From the NCBI RefSeq assembly GCF_002926065.1, contig NZ_PREZ01000009.1:94071-158070 (forward strand): a stretch of DNA of 64,000 bases, written 5' to 3'. Made by a program: the position numbers and the translations under genes. The notes beneath the pieces were generated by a model. It was not told where the DNA came from. It ran no database searches and was given only the letters and a program-made list of their open reading frames with translations. Positions 51,555 to 60,605 of the stretch are shown here, one piece after another (position 1 is the stretch's first letter; each line of letters begins with the position of its first letter). The DNA is from Jeotgalibacillus proteolyticus (GTDB lineage: Bacteria; Bacillota; Bacilli; Bacillales; Jeotgalibacillaceae).

Positions 51555-52638
51555 AATTATTAAAGACAAGGGTTTGAAACTGAAATTGTTAAAGTACTAT
51601 GTAGCAAATGAATGGTTCCCTCATATGGAAGCAGAAATTTATTTTGAAGAGGGTGTATCTTTCAAAAGGAAGGTAGTAACTGATCTCGATACAGTGGCAT
51701 TAATACCATCTAACTTTGGAGAACTTAGTTTTTTAATAGGAGATTGTAAAACACTTAAAAATCAATCTCCTATTACTAGGTCTCTTTGGCTAAGTGGACT
51801 TATGGGATTACTAAATGCCGAAAAAGGGATAGTTCTTCTCACTAAAGAAATTGAAAGAGACCATAAACAATTATCTTCTAATATGAATGTGAATTTACTG
51901 TCCGAAAAGGATTTTGAAATTCTTTCAAATAAAACATCTCCAAATTATAAATTAGTAAACAGTGCCTTATGTGATGGTGATATTTGGGATAAATATTTTG
52001 ATTTACATAAGAGGTACCCAAATCTAGAAAAAGCAATAAAATTTGTGAAAAATGAGTTTTGGAATATTTCAGATGACAAATTAAAACTTAGAAAGACACT
52101 GTACAAGATTAGGGAGATTCGAAGAGAACTTAATCCAGATAATTCTGAGCATGTAGCCCTTCTCATTGATTTGATTTCTCTATTTTCAATAGCTTTAAAT
52201 AGGGTTACTTTGGATATTTTTAATCAATACCTTCTTCCGGAAACTAAGGAGAACTTATCGAGAGAATTAAAAATATGGCTATGGGGAGGGATGGATCAAT
52301 ATTTATATTGGAATAAGCTATACCAAATAGCTAGCAATAAAGGGAATGATGATGAAATTGAACTTCCAGAATGGGAGGTATTTGTCCAATTAATTAGGCA
52401 ATTCTTAGAAGAACCTTATTCAACTTCAAGAGTCCCTTTGTTACTCAGAGAATTAGCCTTTGAAACAATGGCTACAGATAAAAGTACTTATGAATTGTCT
52501 AGACAATTAGCCAATAAATATAGTCAATCTGGTAAATTCGCCATAATGATTGCTTCATACGTGTGTAAGGCGGCATTGTTACCAAAGGATTTTGATTTAA
52601 TTATAGGTGAAAAATTAATGAAACTTCAATCTGTTTAA
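51547..52638 (+). CDS. protein with PD-(D/E)XK nuclease-like N-terminus
   Basis: The start is GTG at 51547 (or 51544), inside the end of the previous gene. Residues 28-110 look like a restriction-endonuclease fold: EAEIYFEEGVSF, Asp46/Asp48 in VTDLDTVALIP, then Asp66 and Lys68 in LIGDCKTLKNQ, followed by LWLSGLMGLLNAEKGIVLLT. The rest (about 250 residues) is helical and unknown. The residue pattern fits a D..DxK active site. I infer a nucleic-acid-cutting effector coupled to the previous gene. Confidence 0.55.
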   Translation: MFKIIKDKGLKLKLLKYYVANEWFPHMEAEIYFEEGVSFKRKVVTDLDTVALIPSNFGELSFLIGDCKTLKNQSPITRSLWLSGLMGLLNAEKGIVLLTKEIERDHKQLSSNMNVNLLSEKDFEILSNKTSPNYKLVNSALCDGDIWDKYFDLHKRYPNLEKAIKFVKNEFWNISDDKLKLRKTLYKIREIRRELNPDNSEHVALLIDLISLFSIALNRVTLDIFNQYLLPETKENLSRELKIWLWGGMDQYLYWNKLYQIASNKGNDDEIELPEWEVFVQLIRQFLEEPYSTSRVPLLLRELAFETMATDKSTYELSRQLANKYSQSGKFAIMIASYVCKAALLPKDFDLIIGEKLMKLQSV

Positions 52639-52808
52639 ATAAAGATTACAAACGAATTTTGCTGGCCGAAAAACCAATAACACACTTCTGATTTGCCTAT
52701 CACATTACAAATATCTGAGCGATTTACTGTATATTCAGAATGAAACAACCATTCTCATTTAACATTACTAAAATATAAATTTAAATATATTTATTAGGAG
52801 AATCGTTA

Positions 52809-53933
52809 ATGGCAAACCTTGTTGAGTTTGAAGCAATTAGAAAACAATTTATACTTGTTAAGTCTTTGGGAAGTGGCGGTACTGGGGATACATTTCTTTT
52901 AAAAGATGAAACAACCGAAATGCTTTTTGCATTTAAAAAATATGTTCCTAAGGATTCGAATTATATAGATGAATATTATGAACGCTTTGTTGATGAGATA
53001 AAAATATTATTCAGTCTATCTCACCCTAATGTAGTTCGAGTTTATAATTATTATCTGTATCCTCAAAAGAAGTCAGGCTATCTTCAAATGGAATTTATAG
53101 AAGGACAATCAATTGATGAATTTGCACCAGACCCATTTGGCGGCAAAACATGGTCAGAAATTTTCATTGAAACAATAGCTGCTTTTGAGTATTTAGAATT
53201 AAATCAAGTCCTACATAGGGATATTCGGCCTGCAAATATTATGATAGATAAAGATGAGAATGTTAAGGTTATTGATTTTGGGTTTGGTAAAAAGTTGGAA
53301 GGGTTATCTCAAGATGCTAAGAGTGTTCTTTTAAATTGGCCCGTAACTCAATTGCCAAATGAAACAGCAGATGAAAGTATATATAATCATAAAACTGAAA
53401 TTTACTTTGTTGGTAAATTGCTTGACAATGTAATTGACCGGAGTATAACTGATTTCAAATTTGAACACATTATTGAAAAAATGATTCAACTGGATCCTAA
53501 CAATAGATATGATTCATTCGAAGATATATCTATTGAGATTTCTCAAGGTGTTCTTGGGGAGATTGACTTTACAGAAGAACAAAAAGAAATATATGTAAAC
53601 TTCGCGAACGCACTTTCTTGGTCTATTTTGTTTTTTCAGGAAAACTATTTTCCAATCCGTGACGATAACGAAGTATTAGGTAATCTTGCCAATTTAATAA
53701 GAATAAGTTCGTTAGAGAGGATTATTCAAGACAATGCACAATTAATAAGTTGTTTTGTTAATAACGGATACAGATACAGTAACAAAATGGATATTGAAGT
53801 AACAGTAATTGTAAATTTTTACCGTCTGATGGACAGCTTAAATTCATATAAGAGAAAAATTGTGTTAGATAACATAGATGCTAGATTATCTAATATAAAA
53901 GTAGAGATTAAAGAAGACGATTTACCTTTCTAA
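52809..53933 (+). CDS. serine/threonine protein kinase
   Basis: A Hanks-type kinase with all key motifs: glycine loop LGSGGTGDT (20-28), Lys in FAFKKY, HRDIRPAN (136-143), and DFG (156-158). The activation segment is short. The C-terminal 110 residues are helical without a membrane segment or PASTA repeats. It is therefore a soluble kinase, unlike housekeeping PrkC. Soluble kinases are found in phage-defence loci (Stk2-like). It lies 170 bp after the nuclease-like gene and may be a separate transcript. Confidence 0.85.
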   Translation: MANLVEFEAIRKQFILVKSLGSGGTGDTFLLKDETTEMLFAFKKYVPKDSNYIDEYYERFVDEIKILFSLSHPNVVRVYNYYLYPQKKSGYLQMEFIEGQSIDEFAPDPFGGKTWSEIFIETIAAFEYLELNQVLHRDIRPANIMIDKDENVKVIDFGFGKKLEGLSQDAKSVLLNWPVTQLPNETADESIYNHKTEIYFVGKLLDNVIDRSITDFKFEHIIEKMIQLDPNNRYDSFEDISIEISQGVLGEIDFTEEQKEIYVNFANALSWSILFFQENYFPIRDDNEVLGNLANLIRISSLERIIQDNAQLISCFVNNGYRYSNKMDIEVTVIVNFYRLMDSLNSYKRKIVLDNIDARLSNIKVEIKEDDLPF

Positions 53934-53973
53934 TTTATAAAATATCATGGATACCTATTTAATTATTGTTTTG

Positions 53974-54022
53974 AAAGCGATATTTCATTAGCTAATTTCA
54001 GCTTATTGAAGTATCGCTTTTT
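53974..54022 (+). terminator. terminator after kinase gene
   Basis: The stem AAAGCGATA/TATCGCTTT with a long loop and T run. Confidence 0.7.
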
Positions 54023-54188
54023 GTCATACTTTATTTACTTTTAGAAAATAAAAATGCAGCGGTTAATAAAGGCGATTACAAAGGAAGATTTAATGGAATA
54101 AACAAAAATAGATGGTAAAGTATTACTTTAAATTGTTATAATATAACTAGTTCATAAAGAAAATAATCTGGGAATTAGTTGGTGATGT

Positions 54189-54937
54189 ATGTTTTCTAAA
54201 GTAAGAATTTATTATGAAATTTTTCTGCTTGCCCTTATTGTTACCTCTACTATTCTTGTAGTTGTCAACATTGACTATAAAGTATTCGACCAACTCGTAT
54301 GGGGGGTCCTTTTTTTGATGTTCTTCTACGACTCCTCTTTTTAAAGAATAAGAAAAAATATATAAAAAATAATCCATTTGATTTTATTGCCATCATTCCT
54401 CTGGACTCCGTTTTTCAATTTGCTCGATTTTTAAAAGTGCTTCGCCTAACGGTCCTCTTCAAAAAGACACCTGTATTTCATATTTTACAAACGAATGGGT
54501 TAAATAAGGTTATTACGATGATGGTTATCTTGATCATTTTTTCAGCTATCCCAATTACAGTTCTCGAACCTGGCATTCAAACCTTTACAGATGGCATATG
54601 GTGGGCTGTAGTGACTGCAACGACGGTGGGTTATGGTGATATATCGCCTATTACTACAACCGGAAGAGTTATAGCGGTTTTATTAATGATTTTTGGTATT
54701 GGTCTGATCGGTATGGTGACGAGTTCGATTGCTACCTACTTTATAAAAACGAACGATTCTAAGGAGATACAGCCCCCTAATCCTAATCCAACGGTGGATT
54801 ATGTGAAAGGACAACTAGATAATTATCAAAACTTATCAGACCACGACTTCGAAAGGCTATTATTTCTCGTTAGTTCACTAAGAAATGAAAATAAACTTAC
54901 TCAAAACAAGTCATGGGAAAGAGTACTAACTCATTAA
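54189..54937 (+). pseudogene. frameshifted voltage-gated-type K+ channel
   Basis: The first frame (ATG 54189) encodes helices 1-2 (FSKVRIYYEIFLLALIV, VWGVLF) and runs out at 54350. The other frame supplies the rest: DVLLRLLFLKNKKKYIKN, an S4-like FARFLKVLRLTVLFK, and the pore with selectivity filter TTVGYGD, then a cytosolic tail. Adding one T to the T7 run at 54310-54316 restores one continuous protein of about 249 residues. It is either a recent loss, a phase-variable tract or a sequence error. Confidence 0.75.
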
Positions 54938-54955
54938 AATTTAGGGGGAATACTA

Positions 54956-56035
54956 TTGGCCATACGTTTTAGAAAGAGTGTAAAATTAGCGCCTGGCGTG
55001 CGTATGAACATTGGAAAGAAAGGTGTGGGCTTCTCTACAGGAGTAAAAGGTGCCAGCGTAAGTACAAGTGCAAGAGGCACAAACCTTAACGTTGGTATTC
55101 CGGGGACTGGTCTATCCAGTTCTCATAGGATTATGGGGAAGAAAACCACAAGACCACAGCGAGCAGAGTATGATCGTATTCAAGCACAAAAAGAAAAAGC
55201 AGCTGTCGCCGACCATGCAAGGCTTCAAGTTGAGGAATATCAGGCCCACGTGAACATGCTTACCTCTATGCATATTGATTCTACCGAGCCAATTGACTGG
55301 GAAAAACGAGCTCTTTCTCCTCTTCCGTTTTCTGAAAAAGAATCTGGACCTTCTTATACAAAAGCCCTTGAAACCATTAAACAATACAAACCAACCGTAC
55401 GAGATCGCTTGTTTAACAGAATTGAACAAAGAAAAGAAGCTCTTCAAGCTCTTTTACTTGGAGCTGCAGCTGAAGATCAAAAGAGCCTAGACAATCATCA
55501 TCAAGTGATTGGACAAGCTAAAAGAGTTTTAGCAAATGATCCGAATGAATGGTCTCATATTATAAACGTTCATCAGCCGTTTGAGGATATTGAGAAATTA
55601 CATGGCAAAGTGACGTATCAAGTCATAAAACCAGGAATCATAGTGGCAAATTTAGAGATTGAATCTGAAGAGACCGTTCCTCAACATGTATTGAGCTTAA
55701 CGAAAACTGGGAAATTATCAGAAAAGAAAATGGCTAAGGGTAAATACCTGCAACTCTATCAGGATTTTGTTGCTAGTGGAATGCTAAGAATTGCCCGAGA
55801 ATTCTTTGCCCTCCTTCCTGTAGAAACGGTGATCGTTCATACGTATGGTTATAGCCAGGCTACAGAGCCGGCTGAATATGGTTGTCTTCTCTCCATGAAA
55901 GTACAAAGAGGAGAAGTAGAAAACATTGAATGGGAACGTATTGACTGTTCTGATACAGTAGAAAGATTTGAACACAACATGAAATTCTTAAAAACAAAAG
56001 GCTTCAAATTAGTACAGGAGGTTCATTTGCCATGA
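54956..56035 (+). CDS. DUF4236 domain protein
   Basis: The first 55 residues are the DUF4236 module (RFRKSVKLAPGVRMNIGKKG, then VSTSARGTNLNVGIPGTG), which recurs with small variations in many Firmicutes. The remaining 300 residues have helical linkers and a C-terminal domain (about 210-355) that I cannot name. TTG 54956 follows GGGGGAA. Its stop overlaps the thermonuclease gene start (ATGA), so the two are one operon. Confidence 0.7.
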   Translation: MAIRFRKSVKLAPGVRMNIGKKGVGFSTGVKGASVSTSARGTNLNVGIPGTGLSSSHRIMGKKTTRPQRAEYDRIQAQKEKAAVADHARLQVEEYQAHVNMLTSMHIDSTEPIDWEKRALSPLPFSEKESGPSYTKALETIKQYKPTVRDRLFNRIEQRKEALQALLLGAAAEDQKSLDNHHQVIGQAKRVLANDPNEWSHIINVHQPFEDIEKLHGKVTYQVIKPGIIVANLEIESEETVPQHVLSLTKTGKLSEKKMAKGKYLQLYQDFVASGMLRIAREFFALLPVETVIVHTYGYSQATEPAEYGCLLSMKVQRGEVENIEWERIDCSDTVERFEHNMKFLKTKGFKLVQEVHLP

Positions 56036-57213
56036 CATGGGTGTTAATTATTGGTGCAATCGTGTTGCTCATTCTTTTGTTTCAATATCCACTCTTCATT
56101 ATTGGTGTAGGAATTGCAATTTGGGCGGCATATGAGTGGAACGTCAATAAAAAGCTACAAGCAAAATCAAAGAAACCGGCAGCCATCCTATCCTTTGGGC
56201 TTGTCATGGCTTTAACCGGATGTATCATGACGGTTACTGAACCGGTCGAGGACATAGCCAGCACTGACCTTGAAACCACTGAAGCCTCAGCTGAAGTAGC
56301 AAATGCTGTGGATGAACAAGAAGAAGAGGCTAAACAGGAAGCTGAACGCTTAGAAGAAGAAAAGAAAAAAGAGGAAGAAGCGAAAGCAGTAGCTGCAAAG
56401 AAAGAGGAAGAACAAAAAGCTGCTGAAGAAAAAGCCAAGAAAGAGGAAGAGCAAAAGGCTGCTGAAGAAAAAGCCAAGAAAGAAGAAGAGCGAAAAGCTG
56501 CAGAACAAAAAGCCAAAGAAGAGGCTGAAGCAGCTAAAAAGGAAGAAGAGGAAAAAGAAGCTCTAAAAACTGCAGGTACGACCGACTTAATTCCAGTCAC
56601 CCTTGTTCGAACAGTCGACGGGGACACCGCAGTGGTCAATTATGAGGGACAGGAACTTACAGTTAGATACCTGTTAATTGACACCCCTGAAACAAAGCAT
56701 CCGCAAATGGGTGTGCAGCCTTTTGGACCTGAAGCGTCAGATCGAAATAAACAGTTAATTAATTCAGGCCAACTTTCCATTGAATTTGATGTAGGTGAGC
56801 GTACAGATAAATATGATAGGCTACTTACCTACGTTTACGTCGATGGAGTTTCTGTTCAAGAAACATTAATAAGGGAAGGTTTAGGCCGTGTAGCGTATGT
56901 TTATCCTCCCAATACTCGACACTTAGACGCTTATAAAGCTGCCGAAGCAGAAGCGAAAGCAGCAGGTCGAGGAATATGGTCAGTAGAAAATTATGCGACT
57001 TCAGAAGGTTTCAATAGTGATGTGGTAGTTGTAGAAGAACCAGTCGAAGAGGAGGCACCAGCTGAATCTTCTCCACCTCCAGCTCAAGAACAAGAGTATT
57101 TTCAAAATTGCACAGAATTAAGAACGGTTTATCCAAACGGAGTTGCATCTGATCACCCAGCTTATCAGCCTAAAATGGATCGTGATAAAGATGGCTGGGC
57201 GTGTGAAAGATAA
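56032..57213 (+). CDS. membrane-anchored thermonuclease (SNase) with Excalibur domain
   Basis: N-terminal membrane helices (about 2-33 and 48-62, with a lipobox-like LTGC) are followed by a Lys/Glu/Ala-rich coiled coil with repeated KKEEEQKAAEEKA units (about 95-180). A staphylococcal-type nuclease domain (about 185-330: LVRTVDGDTAVV, RYLLIDTPETKHP, GERTDKYDRLLTYVYVDG, GLGRVAYV) and a C-terminal Excalibur Ca-binding motif (DRDKDGWACE) come next. Family members degrade DNA at the cell surface. Confidence 0.9.
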   Translation: MTWVLIIGAIVLLILLFQYPLFIIGVGIAIWAAYEWNVNKKLQAKSKKPAAILSFGLVMALTGCIMTVTEPVEDIASTDLETTEASAEVANAVDEQEEEAKQEAERLEEEKKKEEEAKAVAAKKEEEQKAAEEKAKKEEEQKAAEEKAKKEEERKAAEQKAKEEAEAAKKEEEEKEALKTAGTTDLIPVTLVRTVDGDTAVVNYEGQELTVRYLLIDTPETKHPQMGVQPFGPEASDRNKQLINSGQLSIEFDVGERTDKYDRLLTYVYVDGVSVQETLIREGLGRVAYVYPPNTRHLDAYKAAEAEAKAAGRGIWSVENYATSEGFNSDVVVVEEPVEEEAPAESSPPPAQEQEYFQNCTELRTVYPNGVASDHPAYQPKMDRDKDGWACER

Positions 57214-57260
57214 TATCATTTCTCGACGTAAACGATTAATACGTCCTTTGGATACTACGT

Positions 57261-57295
57261 ATGTTAACAATAATTATGTTGTTATTATTAACATA
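57261..57295. repeat. ATGTTAAC palindrome, copy A
   Basis: The imperfect inverted repeat ATGTTAACAATAAT / TTATTATTAACAT is followed by ACATATGTTTTAATGTTAA. Related copies lie at 61795-61860 and 63631-63680. Confidence 0.6.
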
Positions 57296-57319
57296 TGTTT
57301 TAATGTTAAATATTAATTT

Positions 57320-57373
57320 AAAAAAGAGATAATTCTTAAGCTATTTAAGGCTTCTGAATTGTCTCTTTTTTTT
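57320..57373 (+). terminator. terminator after thermonuclease gene
   Basis: The stem AAAAGAGA-AATTC/GAATT-TCTCTTTT with T run; copied at about 63693-63741. Confidence 0.75.
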
Positions 57374-58048
57374 ACATAAAAATTACTTGAAAAGAATTTC
57401 TCTATAAACTTGTGCCCCATTAATTAATCGACTGTAAGTAAAGATAAACTCCAAAGACCAAACCCTCCATTCCTTAAGACGGCAGCACTAACGGTCTGAT
57501 CTAAAAGCAAAAAGCGCTTTTTGTCAGTCCGTAAGCGTCGCTGTGGTATTAAAGGGCTCGATAACCAAGGGCTGTACGGCTTATGCCTACAGTCCGTTGG
57601 TTCCTGATCCCTTTGCCTTCGGCCCATCCCCCACCAGCCGAAAACCGTCAATTCAAGATTAAATCCCATCAAACCCAATCGGAAACCAGCCTGACGGCTG
57701 CTATTGAAGAATAGTTGCCCTTTTGTCTTCCGAATCGTAAGACAGAGCAAGGGCTCTACTTTTCCAGCCGGTAGGACACCCGAACCTTTCCGGCAGGAAA
57801 CTAAGAGCCCTAGGCAGACAGTAAAGGGGCAAAAAACTTTTTGCTTTTTCTATCCTTCTGGAGGAAGCAAAACCTTTTTTATGCTTATCCCTTGACCGCC
57901 TGCCTATGCTCGTCTTTCGTAATCTTTGCAAAAAGGGATAAATCTCTTTTTGTCTTACCTTTTTTATCAAAAAAAATAGTATAATATACTTATATACAAT
58001 CACCGCGTTTTTTGGCGGTAAGTGAGAGTTGCAAAGGGGAGAAATCAT

Positions 58049-58627
58049 GTGAAAAAAGAAGTAATACAAAGGAAATCACTCCGAATAGTTGCTAGTGAGA
58101 CTCCATTTGAGCATGAACAAAAAGATAAAATTTTCAGTGCTTATTTCGCTATCACCGATTATTATAAAAAATATCCTAATCCCGGAGCTTGTCACCTAAT
58201 CTCTAGTGTTTTTTATGTTCTTTTAAATGAACAAGGGATAGACAATGATTTATGTATTGGAGAAGTTAAGACAGGCGATAAATACTTTGACCATTCATGG
58301 ATTGAAATTGGAGGAAAAGTTTTTGATATTGCAATACAACATACCTTAGACGAGTCTAGAAATGCCCCAGTTTACGGAGGATACAATCTATCTACGGGCC
58401 ATCCGCATAATAGGGTTTATGGATCCCCTTCTCCTAGTGGATTTGATCGAGATGCAAAAAAAGTTTTAAATACTCCTTTTGTAAAATATATGGATGCATA
58501 CCCGCATTTTAAAGAAGGAGCATGGAAGATTGTCAAAGTGATTGGTAAAGAGCTTCGACTTAAACTAGATTTAAAAGAACTTAAACAAACTTACAGGGAT
58601 ACTGAGCGCAAATTAAAATTGAAATAA
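58049..58627 (+). CDS. transglutaminase-like protein
   Basis: GTG 58049 has AAAGGGGAGAAA upstream. The 192-residue protein shows the transglutaminase/arylamine-like order Cys-His-Asp: GACHLISSVFYVLL, then YFDHSWIEIGGKVFDIAIQH. It has no signal peptide. TATAAT at 57980 may be its -10. It is followed at 18 bp by a small gene, so the two form an operon. Function unknown; a toxin/modifier with immunity partner is one idea. Confidence 0.6.
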   Translation: MKKEVIQRKSLRIVASETPFEHEQKDKIFSAYFAITDYYKKYPNPGACHLISSVFYVLLNEQGIDNDLCIGEVKTGDKYFDHSWIEIGGKVFDIAIQHTLDESRNAPVYGGYNLSTGHPHNRVYGSPSPSGFDRDAKKVLNTPFVKYMDAYPHFKEGAWKIVKVIGKELRLKLDLKELKQTYRDTERKLKLK

Positions 58628-58645
58628 AAAGGGAGGATTCTAACA

Positions 58646-58903
58646 ATGACAAATTCTAAAAAAATAAAAGATGATATTTCTAAAACAGATTTTAAAACAG
58701 GAAAAACAAATTTTAAAGTAGAATTTGAAGGGATGTCTGCTATTCCTTTCTGGAATGATGATTTAAAGGCGAAAGCTGCTATTGCTTTATTAAAATCAAT
58801 AGACATTCAAAACTATGTTAAACATAATATGTATGAACAGGCTGAGGAAGACTATCAGGAATTAATAACACTGGTCAATGCAGCCTACGGGAGAGATTTA
58901 TAA
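58646..58903 (+). CDS. small hypothetical protein, partner of the transglutaminase-like gene
   Basis: This 85-residue polar protein follows with an AAAGGGAGG site. It has a helical C-terminal half (DLKAKAAIALLKSIDIQNYV, EQAEEDYQELITLV). I do not recognise it. The tight pairing suggests that it works with the upstream protein. Confidence 0.65.
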   Translation: MTNSKKIKDDISKTDFKTGKTNFKVEFEGMSAIPFWNDDLKAKAAIALLKSIDIQNYVKHNMYEQAEEDYQELITLVNAAYGRDL

Positions 58904-58913
58904 TACAGAAGAG

Positions 58914-58945
58914 ACCTTCATACTTGTGGGAATGAAGGTTTTTTT
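58914..58945 (+). terminator. terminator after the pair
   Basis: The stem ACCTTCAT/ATGAAGGT with a T7 run. Confidence 0.85.
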
Positions 58946-59130
58946 GATTATTTTGATGAAACTCAAATTCAAGGATCTATACAGTTTCTTGTTGAGGTAG
59001 AAAAACGCTCATTTGTAAACTTCTAATTCGTAATACTTGTACGAGAAATAGTGTAGTTCCATATTTTGATTATAATTTATAAATAAATTTGAACTTTCAT
59101 CCTTTGTCGAGTTTCTTCTATTATATATAC

Positions 59131-59443
<313 letters not shown>

Positions 59444-59588
59444 TTGTAATGAAAGCTATGGTTTCTGTCTGGATCTCTTGCTAAGAATAAGAATGAATAT
59501 TATAATTGTACTAATAATAATAATAATATATATGTACAGAGTTTGGAATGGATCATTTCTGTACAAACTGAAAGGAGAATAAGGAGAA

Positions 59589-59870
59589 ATGAGCGTGAAT
59601 GCGATGATGGGTAGAGAAAAACGCCATACACGACGCTTAAGTCAGGTCGGCAATAGTTTATCAACGGTGATTCCAAAAGAAATTGTGGTTGAGATGCAGA
59701 TGAATAAAGGCGATGAGATGGAGATTTTTTATGATGAGGAAAGAGGCGAAATTGTCATGAGAAAAGCAAATCGTTCCATTCCAAAAGGCATTCGGCCAGA
59801 CGTCTTAAAAGCCATGAATCGAACCATTACCAAATACGATAATGCATTACGAAATCTACGAGATCGCTAG
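59589..59870 (+). CDS. AbrB/MazE-type antitoxin
   Basis: The N-terminal half is a swapped-hairpin AbrB fold (RRLSQVGNSLSTVIPKEIV, MNKGDEMEIFYDEE); the C-terminal tail (about 55-93) is the part that would bind the toxin. It starts with AAGGAG at good spacing and precedes a Doc-type toxin by 19 bp. Confidence 0.85.
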   Translation: MSVNAMMGREKRHTRRLSQVGNSLSTVIPKEIVVEMQMNKGDEMEIFYDEERGEIVMRKANRSIPKGIRPDVLKAMNRTITKYDNALRNLRDR

Positions 59871-59889
59871 TCATGGGGAGTGAAATGCA

Positions 59890-60315
59890 TTGTCGGTGAA
59901 TTATTTATCTGCAGAGGAAATTCTCTTTATCCACTACACCATGATGGATTTTTATGAGGATAGCGACCAGGCAGGGATTAAAAATCAGGACCGTTTTGAA
60001 GGAATGGTCGCAAGACCAAAGACCACCTTATATGGAGTCGAAACCTTTCCGACTGTGATTGAAAAGGCTTGTTGCTATTATCATTCAATCGCTAGAGGCG
60101 GCCATATTTTTCAAAACGGAAATAAGCGGACCGCTCTTACGGTACTGGAAACGTTTTTAAATATTAACGGGTTAGAGCTCATCTGGAGCGAACAACAAGC
60201 AGAAGATTTTACCGTGTATGTAGCGAATGATGACCGATTTAAAGATAATGACTGTATCCATTTTCTAAAAGAAGAACTGGAAGCATTCATTCATCCTTTA
60301 AAGGATCCATTATAA
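59890..60315 (+). CDS. doc: Doc-type (Fic fold) death-on-curing toxin
   Basis: The Fic/Doc catalytic motif reads HIFQNGNKRTALTVLE (about residues 75-90), with N in place of the D of many Docs. The N-terminus LSAEEILFIHYTMM and GIKNQDRFEGMVARP are typical. Doc proteins phosphorylate EF-Tu. TTG 59890 is supported by GGGAGTG; GTG at 59896 is an alternative. With the AbrB-like gene it forms a plasmid addiction module. Confidence 0.88.
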   Translation: MSVNYLSAEEILFIHYTMMDFYEDSDQAGIKNQDRFEGMVARPKTTLYGVETFPTVIEKACCYYHSIARGGHIFQNGNKRTALTVLETFLNINGLELIWSEQQAEDFTVYVANDDRFKDNDCIHFLKEELEAFIHPLKDPL

Positions 60316-60372
60316 TTTTAGAGATTTCTTTCGCTAATAGGAAATCGTTTATAAAGAAAGTATTATTTAATC

Positions 60373-60418
60373 AAACGGGTCGTTTGGAACTCACTAAGTT
60401 CCAGACGACCCGTTTTTT
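60373..60418 (+). terminator. terminator of toxin-antitoxin operon
   Basis: A long stem AAACGGGTCGT-TGGAACT/AGTTCCA-ACGACCCGTTT with T6. Nothing else is seen between 60419 and 60605. Confidence 0.92.
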
Positions 60419-60605
60419 ATCTTAAAAATAGAAATCTTTTAGCCGGAAGAAACTCGTTTTTAGGTGTAGCCTAACAGCTGACTAGAAGGTCAAGGGTAGT
60501 TCCATATAAGCAGATGTGTTATTTGTTTCCTGCAGTAGCTGCCATGTTCATCTCAAGTTCATTTAGAGGGGATACGTGTGGACAAAAAAACGAATCAATG
60601 CTTCT

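Larger units (their letters stand above)
57160..57900. repeat. repeat family copy A; GC-richer gene-free region, possible structured RNA
   Basis: From the last codons of the thermonuclease gene to about 57620 the sequence matches 63528-64000. From about 57600 to 57790 it matches 62395-62560. The region 57380-57900 is GC-richer than its surroundings and has no good coding frame. It contains hairpins such as CTGTA-GGC/GCC-TACAG (57572-57592), the palindrome CAAAAAGCGCTTTTTG, and GTCTT-CG/CG-AAGAC nested inside GCCCTT/AAGGGC (57717-57753). Helix-preserving changes between copies suggest an RNA. I do not know the family; compare with Rfam plasmid RNA motifs. Confidence 0.6.

Noticed and set aside
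57380..57900. Group I or group II intron
   Set aside because: I looked for catalytic core motifs (group I P/Q/R/S, group II domain V and GUGYG start) and did not find them; no intron protein is present.
57424..58069. Open frames of 108 and 122 codons on the minus strand in the repeat region
   Set aside because: The repeat copies B and C do not keep these frames, and hairpins explain the conservation better.
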